Origin: Clostridiales bacterium
GTDB taxonomy: Bacteria > Bacillota > Clostridia > Oscillospirales > Oscillospiraceae
Assembly: GCA_012719035.1 (NCBI GenBank)
Contig: JAAYBD010000011.1
Span: 1 to 64,000, forward strand
DNA length: 64,000 nucleotides
Reading direction: 5' to 3'
Position numbers and translations under genes: made by a program. Below are positions 22,845-30,676 of this stretch, one piece after another (position 1 is the stretch's first letter; each line of letters begins with the position of its first letter). The notes below the pieces were generated by a model. That model was not told the DNA's origin. It did not search any database and saw only the letters and a list, made by a program, of their open reading frames with translations.

Positions 22845-23990
22845 ATGACAGCTTATCTCGACAACGCAGCCACTACAAAAGTCTGCTCTGAAGCGGCGAA
22901 TGCCGCATTAAACATAATGACCGAAAACTACGGCAATCCAAGCTCCACACACAAGATGGGCAGAGATGCCAAGCAAGTTCTGGACGAATCGCGGGGAAAG
23001 CTTGCAAAGGCTCTCGGCGCAAATCCGGAGGAAATTTTTTTCACCTCTTCCGGCTCTGAAAGCGACAACTGGGCAATCTTGTCGGGGGCAGAACTCGGCA
23101 AGCGCCGCGGAAAGCATATAATCAGTTCCGAAGCGGAGCACAGCGCTGTTATAAAATCGCTTGCCGCTCTTGAAAAGCAGGGCTTTGAAGTTACTATGCT
23201 GAAACCCGAAAAAGACGGAAGCATTTCCGTTGATTCGGTTTTGGATGCTCTGCGCGAAGATACGATTTTAGTTTCGCTCATGCTTGTCAACAACGAGACC
23301 GGAGGCATAACGGATATCGGAGCAATATCAAAAGCTTTAAAGAAGAACGGCAGCACCGCAATTTTGCACACAGACGCCGTGCAGGGTTTTTTGAAAGTTC
23401 CGTTTTCGGCAAAAACTCTCGGTGCGGATATGATTTCCGTAAGCGGGCATAAAATACACGCTCCTAAAGGCGTTGCCGCCCTCTATATCAAGGGCGGGGC
23501 AAAAGCTCTCAATCTTTCCCCGATTATTGTCGGCGGCAGTCAGGAGCTTGGAAAGCGCGCCGGAACAGAAGCGCTTTCGCAGATCGCGGCTTTCGCGGCT
23601 GCTGCTGAAATAGGCAGCAATTTATTTGAGAACTCCCGGCGTGATATGCTGCGGCTGAAAGAGCTTGCCGCAAATCGGCTGCTGTCCGAAAACGAAGGTC
23701 TGCTTATCCTTTCCGGAAACTCCCCCCATATCCTCAACATTTCGCTTCCCGGATATAAAAGCGAGGTTGTGATGAACTTTCTTGACGCGCGGGGAATATA
23801 TGTTTCAAAAAGCTCTGCCTGCAAAAAAGGCGGAAGGAGCTATGTCCTTGAGTCCATCGGTCTTTCCGGCGACGTTATAGACGGCGCTTTGAGAATAAGC
23901 TTTTCCCGCTTCACAACGGAAGACGAAGTGATGGCACTCTGCGACGGCATCAGCGAAGCGAGAAAAAAGCTTTATAAGGTTTTACAGTGA
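22845..23990 (+). CDS. Cysteine desulfurase (NifS/IscS family)
   Basis: The 381-residue PLP enzyme takes sulfur from cysteine for Fe-S clusters or tRNA thiolation. It has YLDNAATTKVCSEA at the start, FFTSSGSESDNWAI, and AEHSAV with the PLP-stacking His. The PLP lysine is in SVSGHKIHAPKG. The sulfur-accepting Cys is in SKSSACKKGGRSYVL, in a short loop as in group II NifS-like enzymes. GGAGG precedes the ATG. The gene is divergent from mtaB, a sulfur-transfer enzyme, and its 3' end overlaps the AI-2E-family gene by 9 nt tail to tail. Which acceptor it serves is unknown. Confidence 0.9.
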   Translation: MTAYLDNAATTKVCSEAANAALNIMTENYGNPSSTHKMGRDAKQVLDESRGKLAKALGANPEEIFFTSSGSESDNWAILSGAELGKRRGKHIISSEAEHSAVIKSLAALEKQGFEVTMLKPEKDGSISVDSVLDALREDTILVSLMLVNNETGGITDIGAISKALKKNGSTAILHTDAVQGFLKVPFSAKTLGADMISVSGHKIHAPKGVAALYIKGGAKALNLSPIIVGGSQELGKRAGTEALSQIAAFAAAAEIGSNLFENSRRDMLRLKELAANRLLSENEGLLILSGNSPHILNISLPGYKSEVVMNFLDARGIYVSKSSACKKGGRSYVLESIGLSGDVIDGALRISFSRFTTEDEVMALCDGISEARKKLYKVLQ

Positions 23991-25328
23991 ATCCCCGTCA
24001 GGCTTGTCTTCCTCATCGGTATTTTCCTGTATATCCTTGCTTTCTTTTTTTACATTCTTGTTTTTCCTGTGCGGGCGGTCATGCTCTGCCGCAACCGGAG
24101 TAAGGCTGTCCGGATCAATATATCTCATATTTGTATACTGAGCGGTCTCATATGGGAGGCCGCTTTTTTTCAGCTTATTGTTCACTAAGGTTTTTAGTCC
24201 CATATAGATGACCGCAAAAGCCGGAACTCCTACAATCATTCCAACAAAGCCAAACATCCCTCCGCCCACTATTATGGAAAACAGCACCCAGAATCCGCTC
24301 AGCCCTGTCGTACTTCCCAGAATTTTCGGTCCCAGTATGTTCCCGTCAAACTGCTGCAAAATAATAATGAAAATCACAAAAACAAGACATTTCAGAGGTG
24401 AGTGCATTAAAACTATAAGAGCCGACGGTACCGCTCCGAAAAACGGACCGAAGAACGGAATTATATTTGTGATTCCAATGATCACACTTATCAGAACGGA
24501 GTCGGGAATATGCATAAAAAGGCAGCCAATATAGCAGATTATTCCGATAATCAGCGAATCAAGAAGCTTCCCTGTAAAAAATCCCATAAAGGACTTGTCT
24601 GTGAATCTCAGCGCCGCAAATATGCTCTTAACGTGCTCTACAGAAAAAATACTGTAGAGGACCTTCTTTCCCCTCGCCGCAAACTGTTCGCGGCTGTACA
24701 TTACATATACAGAAACAACAATCGCAATAAATGCGTTTGTTATAGCCTTTACAACATTAAAAACGCCTACCGAAACACTTGTTATTATATCGTTCATCTG
24801 CGGCAAAAGAGTGTCCTTTGCCCACTGTGTGAGTTTTTCGCCTAAATTGCCTACGGTTTCCGTAAACATTTCTTCAATTTCGGGGAAATCATCGAGCCAC
24901 TTGTTTGCCCACGCCTCGGCTTTCCTAATGTTAGAAGACAGATTGAATACAATGCTCTGTATGCTTTCATACACCTGAGGAAGTACGAGACTGAAAAGCG
25001 CGGCAATTATAGCTATGAGTATAAGGATAGAAAAGAAAATTGACATCCCGCGCCCAAATTTGTTTACTTTCCCCCCATTGTTTTTAAAAATTTTTTCACC
25101 AAGGGGAATAAACATTCTATTCTCATACATTTTGACAAACGGGGCAAGCAGATAAGCAAGGACGAATCCTCCGATAATCGGACTCAGTATTCCGAGAAGC
25201 GACGAAAAAGTTTCTTTTATGCCCGACCATCTTTGAATGGTCCAATAGAAAGCGATGCAGGCAATTATCACAAGAAACGCTGTTACGCCCGAATAAAGAT
25301 ATTTTTTATTCCATCTGAAGTTCTTCAT
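23982..25328 (-). CDS. AI-2E family transporter
   Basis: The 448-residue membrane protein has about eight transmembrane segments. Two lie at the N-terminus (SGVTAFLVIIACIAFYW; LGILSPIIGGFVLAYLLAPF), then a long helical region and four to five C-terminal segments including IIGITNIIPFFGPFFGAVPS, the family signature. The family is named after the TqsA autoinducer-2 exporter, but most members have no proven substrate and some are ion antiporters. The start at 25328 follows GGGAGAG; a longer frame to 25373 has no site. The C-terminal tail is charged and low-complexity. Confidence 0.85.
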   Translation of the reverse strand: MKNFRWNKKYLYSGVTAFLVIIACIAFYWTIQRWSGIKETFSSLLGILSPIIGGFVLAYLLAPFVKMYENRMFIPLGEKIFKNNGGKVNKFGRGMSIFFSILILIAIIAALFSLVLPQVYESIQSIVFNLSSNIRKAEAWANKWLDDFPEIEEMFTETVGNLGEKLTQWAKDTLLPQMNDIITSVSVGVFNVVKAITNAFIAIVVSVYVMYSREQFAARGKKVLYSIFSVEHVKSIFAALRFTDKSFMGFFTGKLLDSLIIGIICYIGCLFMHIPDSVLISVIIGITNIIPFFGPFFGAVPSALIVLMHSPLKCLVFVIFIIILQQFDGNILGPKILGSTTGLSGFWVLFSIIVGGGMFGFVGMIVGVPAFAVIYMGLKTLVNNKLKKSGLPYETAQYTNMRYIDPDSLTPVAAEHDRPHRKNKNVKKESKDIQENTDEEDKPDGDSL

Positions 25329-25420
25329 CCCAAAATACTCTCCCACAGCGGCTTTAAAACACCGACTCTCCATCTTTTTCTAATATTACCGCATTTAGTT
25401 ATTTCAGTCAACAAAAACAG

Positions 25421-25458
25421 AAAACGGCTGCCGCTCAACAAAAGCGGCAGCCGTTTTT
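25421..25458 (-). terminator. Terminator after the P-loop gene
   Basis: A perfect 15-bp stem pairs 25421-25435 with 25443-25457; minus direction reading ends in TTTT. It lies 6 nt after the stop codon of the P-loop gene. Confidence 0.88.
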
Positions 25459-25463
25459 ATATG

Positions 25464-25874
25464 TTAGCAATATTTTTTTATGTTATCAGCGATCTTTTCC
25501 GGGTCGGCTGTTGCAGTTATCGTGAAATTAATGTTTTCCTTTTTTCCGAAAGCATCAAGCTCGTCAAGGAGCTTTGCCACCTTTTCCATATCCGGTTCAT
25601 CGAACATCTTGAAAAGGCTGTCAATAAATATATGCGTGATATCGTAATTTGCAGCATGGAGTCCGCTGATAAAGCCCTTAAAAAACTCTATCGAGCCGAA
25701 ATCATAGTCGCAGACATGAATAAGACGAACCGTATAGGGTATGTCATAGGTGAGATTTCTTTCTTTTTCCAAACACACAACGCTGCCGTTTTCTTTATCA
25801 ACTGCCTGCCTTACGAGCTCTACCAATGATTTTGTCTTGCCGGTTCCCTTAGGGCCGACGATAAGCTTAACCAT
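25464..25874 (-). CDS. Small P-loop ATP-binding protein, function unknown
   Basis: The 136-residue protein starts with a Walker A motif at once (MVKLIVGPKGTGKTKSLV). A possible Walker B strand is THIFIDSLFKMFDE. ITATADPEKI near the C-terminus resembles a sensor segment. It is too short for a AAA+ or ABC protein and has no helicase motif. A GTG at 25883 would add three residues but sits one base from the AAGGAG site; the ATG at 25874 is 10 bases away and is preferred. It is monocistronic with its own terminator. The role is not recognised. Confidence 0.7.
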   Translation of the reverse strand: MVKLIVGPKGTGKTKSLVELVRQAVDKENGSVVCLEKERNLTYDIPYTVRLIHVCDYDFGSIEFFKGFISGLHAANYDITHIFIDSLFKMFDEPDMEKVAKLLDELDAFGKKENINFTITATADPEKIADNIKKYC

Positions 25875-25986
25875 GTCAAACACACTCCTTAAATATATAA
25901 TAGACGTAAAAGCGTGATACTTCCTTGTAAGCCCATACTACCATACATCAACAAGAACTTCAACGATTAGTTTTTCCATGATTGTC

Positions 25987-27285
25987 TCAGCTTATACCAA
26001 AAGTTTGTTCCTGCTCCAGGAGCCTGAACATATTGCTCTTATACGCCTCGACACCCGGCTGATCAAAGGGGTTCACACCAGACACGTATGCGGAAAGAGC
26101 ACAGCTCATTTCAAAGAAGCAGACGAGTGACGCAAAACCCTCCTCGTTCTTTTCGGGAACGGTGATGGAAATATTCGGTACTTCGCCCTTGATATGCGCT
26201 GCGGCAACTGCTTTAGCAACCGTTCTGGATACGTCGCCGAAATCCCGTCCTGCAAGATAGTTTAGTTTGTCCCTGTCTCCAAGCACAAAGGGAATCTTTA
26301 AATTCTGCCCTGTGCTCTCGAAAGACACCACGGTTTCTATAAGTCTTCTCGGACCGTCCTGAATAAATTGTCCCATAGAATGGAGGTCTGCGGAATACTC
26401 GACATATGCCGGGAATATCCCGATGCCGTTTTTTCCTTCGCTCTCACCGAAAAGCTGTTTCCACCACTCTGCCATATATCGGAAAGACGGTTCGTATGAC
26501 GCGAGTATTTCAATTGACCTTCCGTTCACATAAAGATGTTGCCTTGCCCCTGCGTAAAGCCATGCTGGGTTTTCGACCGAACGCAGGTCAAGATCGTGCA
26601 TCTCCGAAACGGCGCACTGCAAAACCCGTTCTATGTCGATTCCCGCAACAGCCATCGGAAGAAGCCCGACTGCGGAGAGTACCGAATACCTGCCCCCGAC
26701 GTCATCGGGAATAACAAACCGCTCCCATCCTTCGGCAGCAGCCATATCATACAGTATACCCCTGTTCTCATCCGTAGTTGCGATTATGCGTTTTTTTGCG
26801 GCGGAGCCATATTTCTTTTCAAGAAGGTTTTTAAAAACACGAAAAGCAAGCGCAGGCTCAAGCGTCCCGCCGGATTTTGAAATCACGTTTATGGAAAAGT
26901 CCCTGTCACCGATCATTTCGATAGTTTCGTTTATCGCGGAAGCGGAAAGCCCGTTGCCCACGAAAAAAATATCCGGGGTATCTTTTTGTATCAGGTTATA
27001 GTTTGGAGAACGCAAAAGCTCTATTGCCGCCCTCGCGCCAAGATAGGACCCACCTATTCCGATAACGACAAGTACCTTAGAATTAGAGCGGATTTTTGAG
27101 GCGCAGGCAAGAATCGATTTCAGCTCGGTTTGCAGTACGCGCCCCGGCAAATCCAGCCAGCCGGTAAACTCCGCCCCCTCTCCGATACGGTCAAAAAGCG
27201 TTCTGTGGGCATCGGAAATTTTTGAATAGTCAGGTCCAAAAGTCTCAAAAAAATCTTGTGCACCGGATAAATCAACCTTAACCAT
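25987..27285 (-). CDS. pgi: Glucose-6-phosphate isomerase
   Basis: The 432-residue cytoplasmic enzyme interconverts glucose-6-phosphate and fructose-6-phosphate. The sugar-phosphate binding segments are VIGIGGSYLGARAAIELL and NVISKSGGTLEPALAF. The catalytic-site segments are GGRYSVLSAVGLLPMA and NPFDQPGVEAYK, the latter holding the conserved Gln and Lys. Its length fits the short Firmicutes form (about 430-450). It stands alone on the minus strand with about 200 nt of leader. Confidence 0.94.
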   Translation of the reverse strand: MVKVDLSGAQDFFETFGPDYSKISDAHRTLFDRIGEGAEFTGWLDLPGRVLQTELKSILACASKIRSNSKVLVVIGIGGSYLGARAAIELLRSPNYNLIQKDTPDIFFVGNGLSASAINETIEMIGDRDFSINVISKSGGTLEPALAFRVFKNLLEKKYGSAAKKRIIATTDENRGILYDMAAAEGWERFVIPDDVGGRYSVLSAVGLLPMAVAGIDIERVLQCAVSEMHDLDLRSVENPAWLYAGARQHLYVNGRSIEILASYEPSFRYMAEWWKQLFGESEGKNGIGIFPAYVEYSADLHSMGQFIQDGPRRLIETVVSFESTGQNLKIPFVLGDRDKLNYLAGRDFGDVSRTVAKAVAAAHIKGEVPNISITVPEKNEEGFASLVCFFEMSCALSAYVSGVNPFDQPGVEAYKSNMFRLLEQEQTFGIS

Positions 27286-27482
27286 AACTGTATCCTCTTT
27301 TCCTTGACGTGTTGCGTTTTTGCCGAATCAGCGGTCCGCATAACTCCGAAATCCGGCGGTGTTCGTATTTCTGTATTTTAATACATTCCGTTTAGTATTA
27401 CAAGCAATATTTGTCAAATTCCGGGCATTTGTGGGATGAGATTGCCGATTTTCAATGCTGTTCACGTAAAAAGTGGTAAAAA

Positions 27483-28625
27483 CTATCCTCCATACAATCT
27501 CGTAAGGAGTCTTCCGTACAGCTTAAAAACTGTCAGCTTACAGACCTCGTTTCCGGCAAGCAGAGGAACCCGGGCAAGCTCATTGTTGCCCGAATAAACC
27601 ACCATTTCACCCAATTCCTCTCCCTCAGCCACCGGAGCCTCTACACTTTCGGGCAATATAAACTCATATTTCAGCTCTCCCATTTTGCCTTTCTCAACCA
27701 GAAGTCCTTCAGCCCCGCCATATATAGGCTGGACACTGTTGCTCTCTCCTAATTGTACGCAAATCGGCGGCAGAGCATCCGGACTTCTGAGCGGACATAC
27801 CGAATAATTTGCAAATGCAAAATTCAAGAGTGTTTTTGCACTTTCAAACCGCTCATCAGAGGTTGCTCCATGCATGACGACAGCAATATATTCTGTTCCG
27901 TTTCTTTCTGCAGTCGCTGAAAGGCAGTACATGGCTTTTCTTGTAAACCCGGTTTTAAGTCCTGTCGCCCCCTTATAGAAACGTACCAGCTTATTTGTGT
28001 TTACAAGCTCCGCTTCACCGTTCCGAAGGGTGTCCATCCATATAGTCGTATAATCTTTTATTTTCTCATATCCTATAAGCTTTCTGGACATAAGCGCAAT
28101 ATCGTATGCCGTAGTCAGGTGCTCCGAATCATCTGTAAGACCCGTACAGTCTACAAAATGCGTATCATTCATGCCCAGCTCTGCGGCTCTGGTGTTCATT
28201 TTTGCTACAAAGCTGCCCTCGGAACCGGAAATGTGCTCAGCTAAGGCAACGGCACAGTCGTTCGCCGAAACCACCGCCACAGCTTTCAGCATCTCATGAA
28301 CGGTCATCGTTTCTCCCTCTTCCAGCCATATCTGGCTTCCGCCCATTGAAGCCGCATAGGAGGAACAGACCACTTTGTCATTCTCGGAAAGACGCCCCGC
28401 CTCGACCTCCTCCATGACAAGAAGCATCGTCATAATTTTTGTGACACTCGCAGGCGCCATTTTTTCATGCGCGTTCTTTTCATATATCACCTCCCCGCTT
28501 GTCTTTTCCATAAGCAGCGCCGAAGGAACAGGAACTGTGAGGGTCTCTTCTCCCACCGTTTCGATAGCAAAAGCATTTGCAGAAATCATGGCTGCAATAA
28601 TAATAAAAATCAGTAACTTCTTCAT
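27483..28625 (-). CDS. D-alanyl-D-alanine carboxypeptidase (PBP5-like)
   Basis: The 380-residue exported serine peptidase trims the terminal D-Ala of peptidoglycan pentapeptides. The signal peptide covers 1-20 (ending ISANAFA). The catalytic triad motifs are S60-V-T-K63 (MAPASVTK), S120-A-N122 and K224-T-G226. A PBP5-type C-terminal domain follows (VQPIYGGAEGLLVEKG), and the last residues may form an amphipathic membrane anchor. The start at 28625 has GGAGG upstream; an earlier ATG at 28694 lacks a site and a signal peptide. Sporulating Clostridia carry several paralogs, so no DacA/B/F letter is given. Confidence 0.9.
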   Translation of the reverse strand: MKKLLIFIIIAAMISANAFAIETVGEETLTVPVPSALLMEKTSGEVIYEKNAHEKMAPASVTKIMTMLLVMEEVEAGRLSENDKVVCSSYAASMGGSQIWLEEGETMTVHEMLKAVAVVSANDCAVALAEHISGSEGSFVAKMNTRAAELGMNDTHFVDCTGLTDDSEHLTTAYDIALMSRKLIGYEKIKDYTTIWMDTLRNGEAELVNTNKLVRFYKGATGLKTGFTRKAMYCLSATAERNGTEYIAVVMHGATSDERFESAKTLLNFAFANYSVCPLRSPDALPPICVQLGESNSVQPIYGGAEGLLVEKGKMGELKYEFILPESVEAPVAEGEELGEMVVYSGNNELARVPLLAGNEVCKLTVFKLYGRLLTRLYGG

Positions 28626-29007
28626 CGTCCGCCTCCAAAAAATAACATTGTCCAAGCTCATGTTTATAACACTATATGGAAAGCCTGAGGACAATATTCC
28701 GTTGCGTTTTCATGTCAAGGGGTTTTTTTACGATTGCGTTTTTTGCAACGGCAAAAGAGTCGAGGTTTACTAAAATTATGCATATTCATTGCCATTTTAT
28801 GTTTCCCAAATCTTTCGTTTATAGTATTATCAACGGTTTTCAACACTTTCAACAGGGTTTTCCACATAGGCAATATCGCAATAATACGACAAAATATTCA
28901 CATTTGGTTTACATAAAATATTTTTAAGGATTTTAAATGTAGAGGTCTGGCGAAAAATAAGCTCTTGACAAACACAAAACTTTCTGTTCTAAAATACTGA
29001 CAAGTGC
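28626..29007. other. Gene-free stretch with DnaA-box-like repeats
   Basis: Open frames on the plus strand here lack ribosome binding sites and give low-complexity translations. The notable contents are a cluster of four 9-mers at 28827-28866 (TTATCAACG, TTTTCAACA, CTTTCAACA, TTTTCCACA) and a plus-strand promoter-like pair at 28965-28995. Only TTTTCCACA fits the DnaA consensus TTWTNCACA exactly. Confidence 0.45.
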
Positions 29008-29041
29008 AAAAAAGACGCAGGAAATTGTATCTCCTGCGCCT
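29008..29041 (-). terminator. Terminator after rqcP
   Basis: On the minus strand GGCGCAGGA pairs with TCCTGCGTC (one mismatch), followed by TTTTTT. It lies about 30 nt after the stop. Confidence 0.8.
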
Positions 29042-29070
29042 TTCTGAAACATAGTGTCTCATTTTAATAT

Positions 29071-29313
29071 TTATGTTATTTCCCTGTACATCGCGGGGGC
29101 ATCAGCTTTTCCAATCGCCTCTGCAACAGCCATGACCTCTACCTTTAGAGTACGCTGCCCAAAGCGTATTTCGATTACATCGCCGACCTTCACGTCGTAA
29201 GAAGCTTTCGCAACCTTTCCGTTAACGGAGACTCGCTCACCGTCACAGGCTTCGTTTGCTATCGTCCGGCGCTTTATCAGTCTTGAAACCTTCAGATATT
29301 TGTCAAGACGCAT
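29071..29313 (-). CDS. rqcP: S4-domain RNA-binding protein RqcP
   Basis: The 80-residue protein is a single S4 domain (MRLDKYLKVSRLIKRRTIAN, SVNGKVAKASYDVKVGDVI). It matches RqcP (YabO), which binds stalled 50S subunits with RqcH and helps add C-terminal alanine tails during ribosome quality control. The size and the position after mazG match the Bacillus yabM-yabN-yabO neighbourhood. AGGAGGAAGACCC precedes the ATG. A terminator separates it from hup, so it may have its own promoter. Confidence 0.85.
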   Translation of the reverse strand: MRLDKYLKVSRLIKRRTIANEACDGERVSVNGKVAKASYDVKVGDVIEIRFGQRTLKVEVMAVAEAIGKADAPAMYREIT

Positions 29314-29343
29314 ACGGGTCTTCCTCCTAAATTGAAATAATCA

Positions 29344-29376
29344 CAAAGGCGCGGACTCAATTGTTCCGCGCCTTTG
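29344..29376 (-). terminator. Terminator after hup
   Basis: A perfect 12-bp stem pairs CAAAGGCGCGGA with TCCGCGCCTTTG around a 9-nt loop, between hup and rqcP. The minus-direction T-run is short. Confidence 0.7.
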
Positions 29377-29380
29377 GTTT

Positions 29381-29656
29381 TTATTTGTCAACCGCGTCTT
29401 TAAGTGCCTTTCCGGCTTTAAAAACCGGTACGCGTGACGCAGGTATCTTGATTTCTTCCTTGGTCTTGGGATTTCGTCCTATGCGGGCTTCTCTTGTCTT
29501 TACATCAAAAACGCCAAAGCCGACAAGCTGTACCTTCTCGCCTGTTTCTATCGTATCTTCAATAGTCTGAAACGTAGCGTTGACTGCGCGCTCGCTGTCC
29601 TTTTTTGATAAGCCTGTTTTCTCCGCAACTGCGGCTATAAGCTCTGCTTTATTCAT
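29381..29656 (-). CDS. hup: HU-family DNA-binding protein
   Basis: The 91-residue histone-like protein bends and compacts DNA as a dimer. It begins [20 protein letters not shown] and has the conserved arm [20 protein letters not shown], then [19 protein letters not shown]. The length is normal. AGGAGGAAAATC precedes the ATG. It lies between mazG and rqcP on the same strand, an insertion relative to the Bacillus order but common in Clostridia. Confidence 0.94.
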   Translation of the reverse strand: MNKAELIAAVAEKTGLSKKDSERAVNATFQTIEDTIETGEKVQLVGFGVFDVKTREARIGRNPKTKEEIKIPASRVPVFKAGKALKDAVDK

Positions 29657-29738
29657 GATTTTCCTCCTAAAACTTATTGGTCAATCTTTAAAAATAAGAT
29701 ATATATAGAGTTTTGCAAATGGTTAACCTGCAAAATAT

Positions 29739-30536
29739 CTATTTCTGATTTTTGTACGCCTGATAGAGAACTTCCATTTCGTCAAGTGTCATATCAGTCA
29801 AATCCCTGCCGCTTTTCTTCGATTCGGATTCGATATAGTCAAAGCGTCTTATAAACTTTTCACAGCTTTTGTGAAGTGCTGTTTCCGGATCTATTTCAAA
29901 AAAGCGTGCAACATTTACGGCAGCAAAAAGAATATCTCCCAATTCTTCTTCAATATGCGCTTTATCGCTTTCATCTGCTGCCTGCTCAAGCTCTGAAACT
30001 TCCTCACGGAGCTTGTCCATAGCACCGCCAACATCCGGCCAGTCAAAACCGACCTTAGCAGCTTTTTTCTGTATCTTTTCCGCTCTCCAGAGTGCGGGAA
30101 GGCTTTCCGCAACATCTGTCATGGTTTTAGTTATAGTAGTTTGGGATTTTTCACTGCGTTTAAGCTCGTCCCAGTTTTGTACGACATCCTCGCTTCCGGA
30201 AACTGTCACATCACCGAAAACGTGGGGATGGCGGTAAATGAGCTTTTTACAAGCGGTATCCGCGATATCGTCAAGATTGAAGGAACCTTTTTCTTCCTCT
30301 ATCCTTGCATGAAAAATGATCTGCAAAAGAAGGTCGCCCAACTCTTCCCGAAGATGGTCTGCATCTCCCTCATCAATCGCCTCGCATACCTCATAGGCTT
30401 CCTCAAGCAAATTTCGCCTTATGCTTTCATGCGTTTGCTCAATGTCCCACGGACAACCGCCCGGGGAGCGGAGAACCGCTATTATTTTGCGGAAATCAGA
30501 CATATCATATGCAGATTTACATTCAAAATTTACCAC
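29739..30536 (-). CDS. mazG: Nucleoside triphosphate pyrophosphohydrolase MazG
   Basis: The 265-residue enzyme hydrolyses aberrant or excess NTPs to NMP and pyrophosphate. It has two tandem MazG domains. The first is GGCPWDIEQTHESIRRNLLE with EEAYE and EELGDLLLQIIFHA; the second is GFDWPDVGGAMDKLREEVSE with EELGDILFAAVNVAR. The acidic ExxE and ExxD residues bind magnesium. The start is taken as GTG at 30536, 9 nt after GGAAGG; a GTG at 30545 abuts the site. This is the housekeeping MazG, not a toxin-antitoxin component. Confidence 0.9.
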   Translation of the reverse strand: MVNFECKSAYDMSDFRKIIAVLRSPGGCPWDIEQTHESIRRNLLEEAYEVCEAIDEGDADHLREELGDLLLQIIFHARIEEEKGSFNLDDIADTACKKLIYRHPHVFGDVTVSGSEDVVQNWDELKRSEKSQTTITKTMTDVAESLPALWRAEKIQKKAAKVGFDWPDVGGAMDKLREEVSELEQAADESDKAHIEEELGDILFAAVNVARFFEIDPETALHKSCEKFIRRFDYIESESKKSGRDLTDMTLDEMEVLYQAYKNQK

Positions 30537-30676
30537 ACTTTTCACCCTTCCGCAAGCTGATTTTCAACTTATGTGTATATTTATAAAAACCTTTTGCCAT
30601 ATCTGTATAGATGTTGCAAATTAACATAAAAAACATGCCGATTTTATTGTAAATCAAAAGGTTTTTAGGGCTGCTG

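Noticed and set aside
28676..28927. 83-codon plus-strand ORF beside the carboxypeptidase gene
   Set aside because: Aromatic-rich low-complexity translation without a ribosome binding site; the DNA holds DnaA-box-like repeats instead.
29739..30536. MazG as part of a toxin-antitoxin system
   Set aside because: Two-domain housekeeping MazG in a conserved spoVB-mazG-rqcP context; no toxin gene is adjacent.
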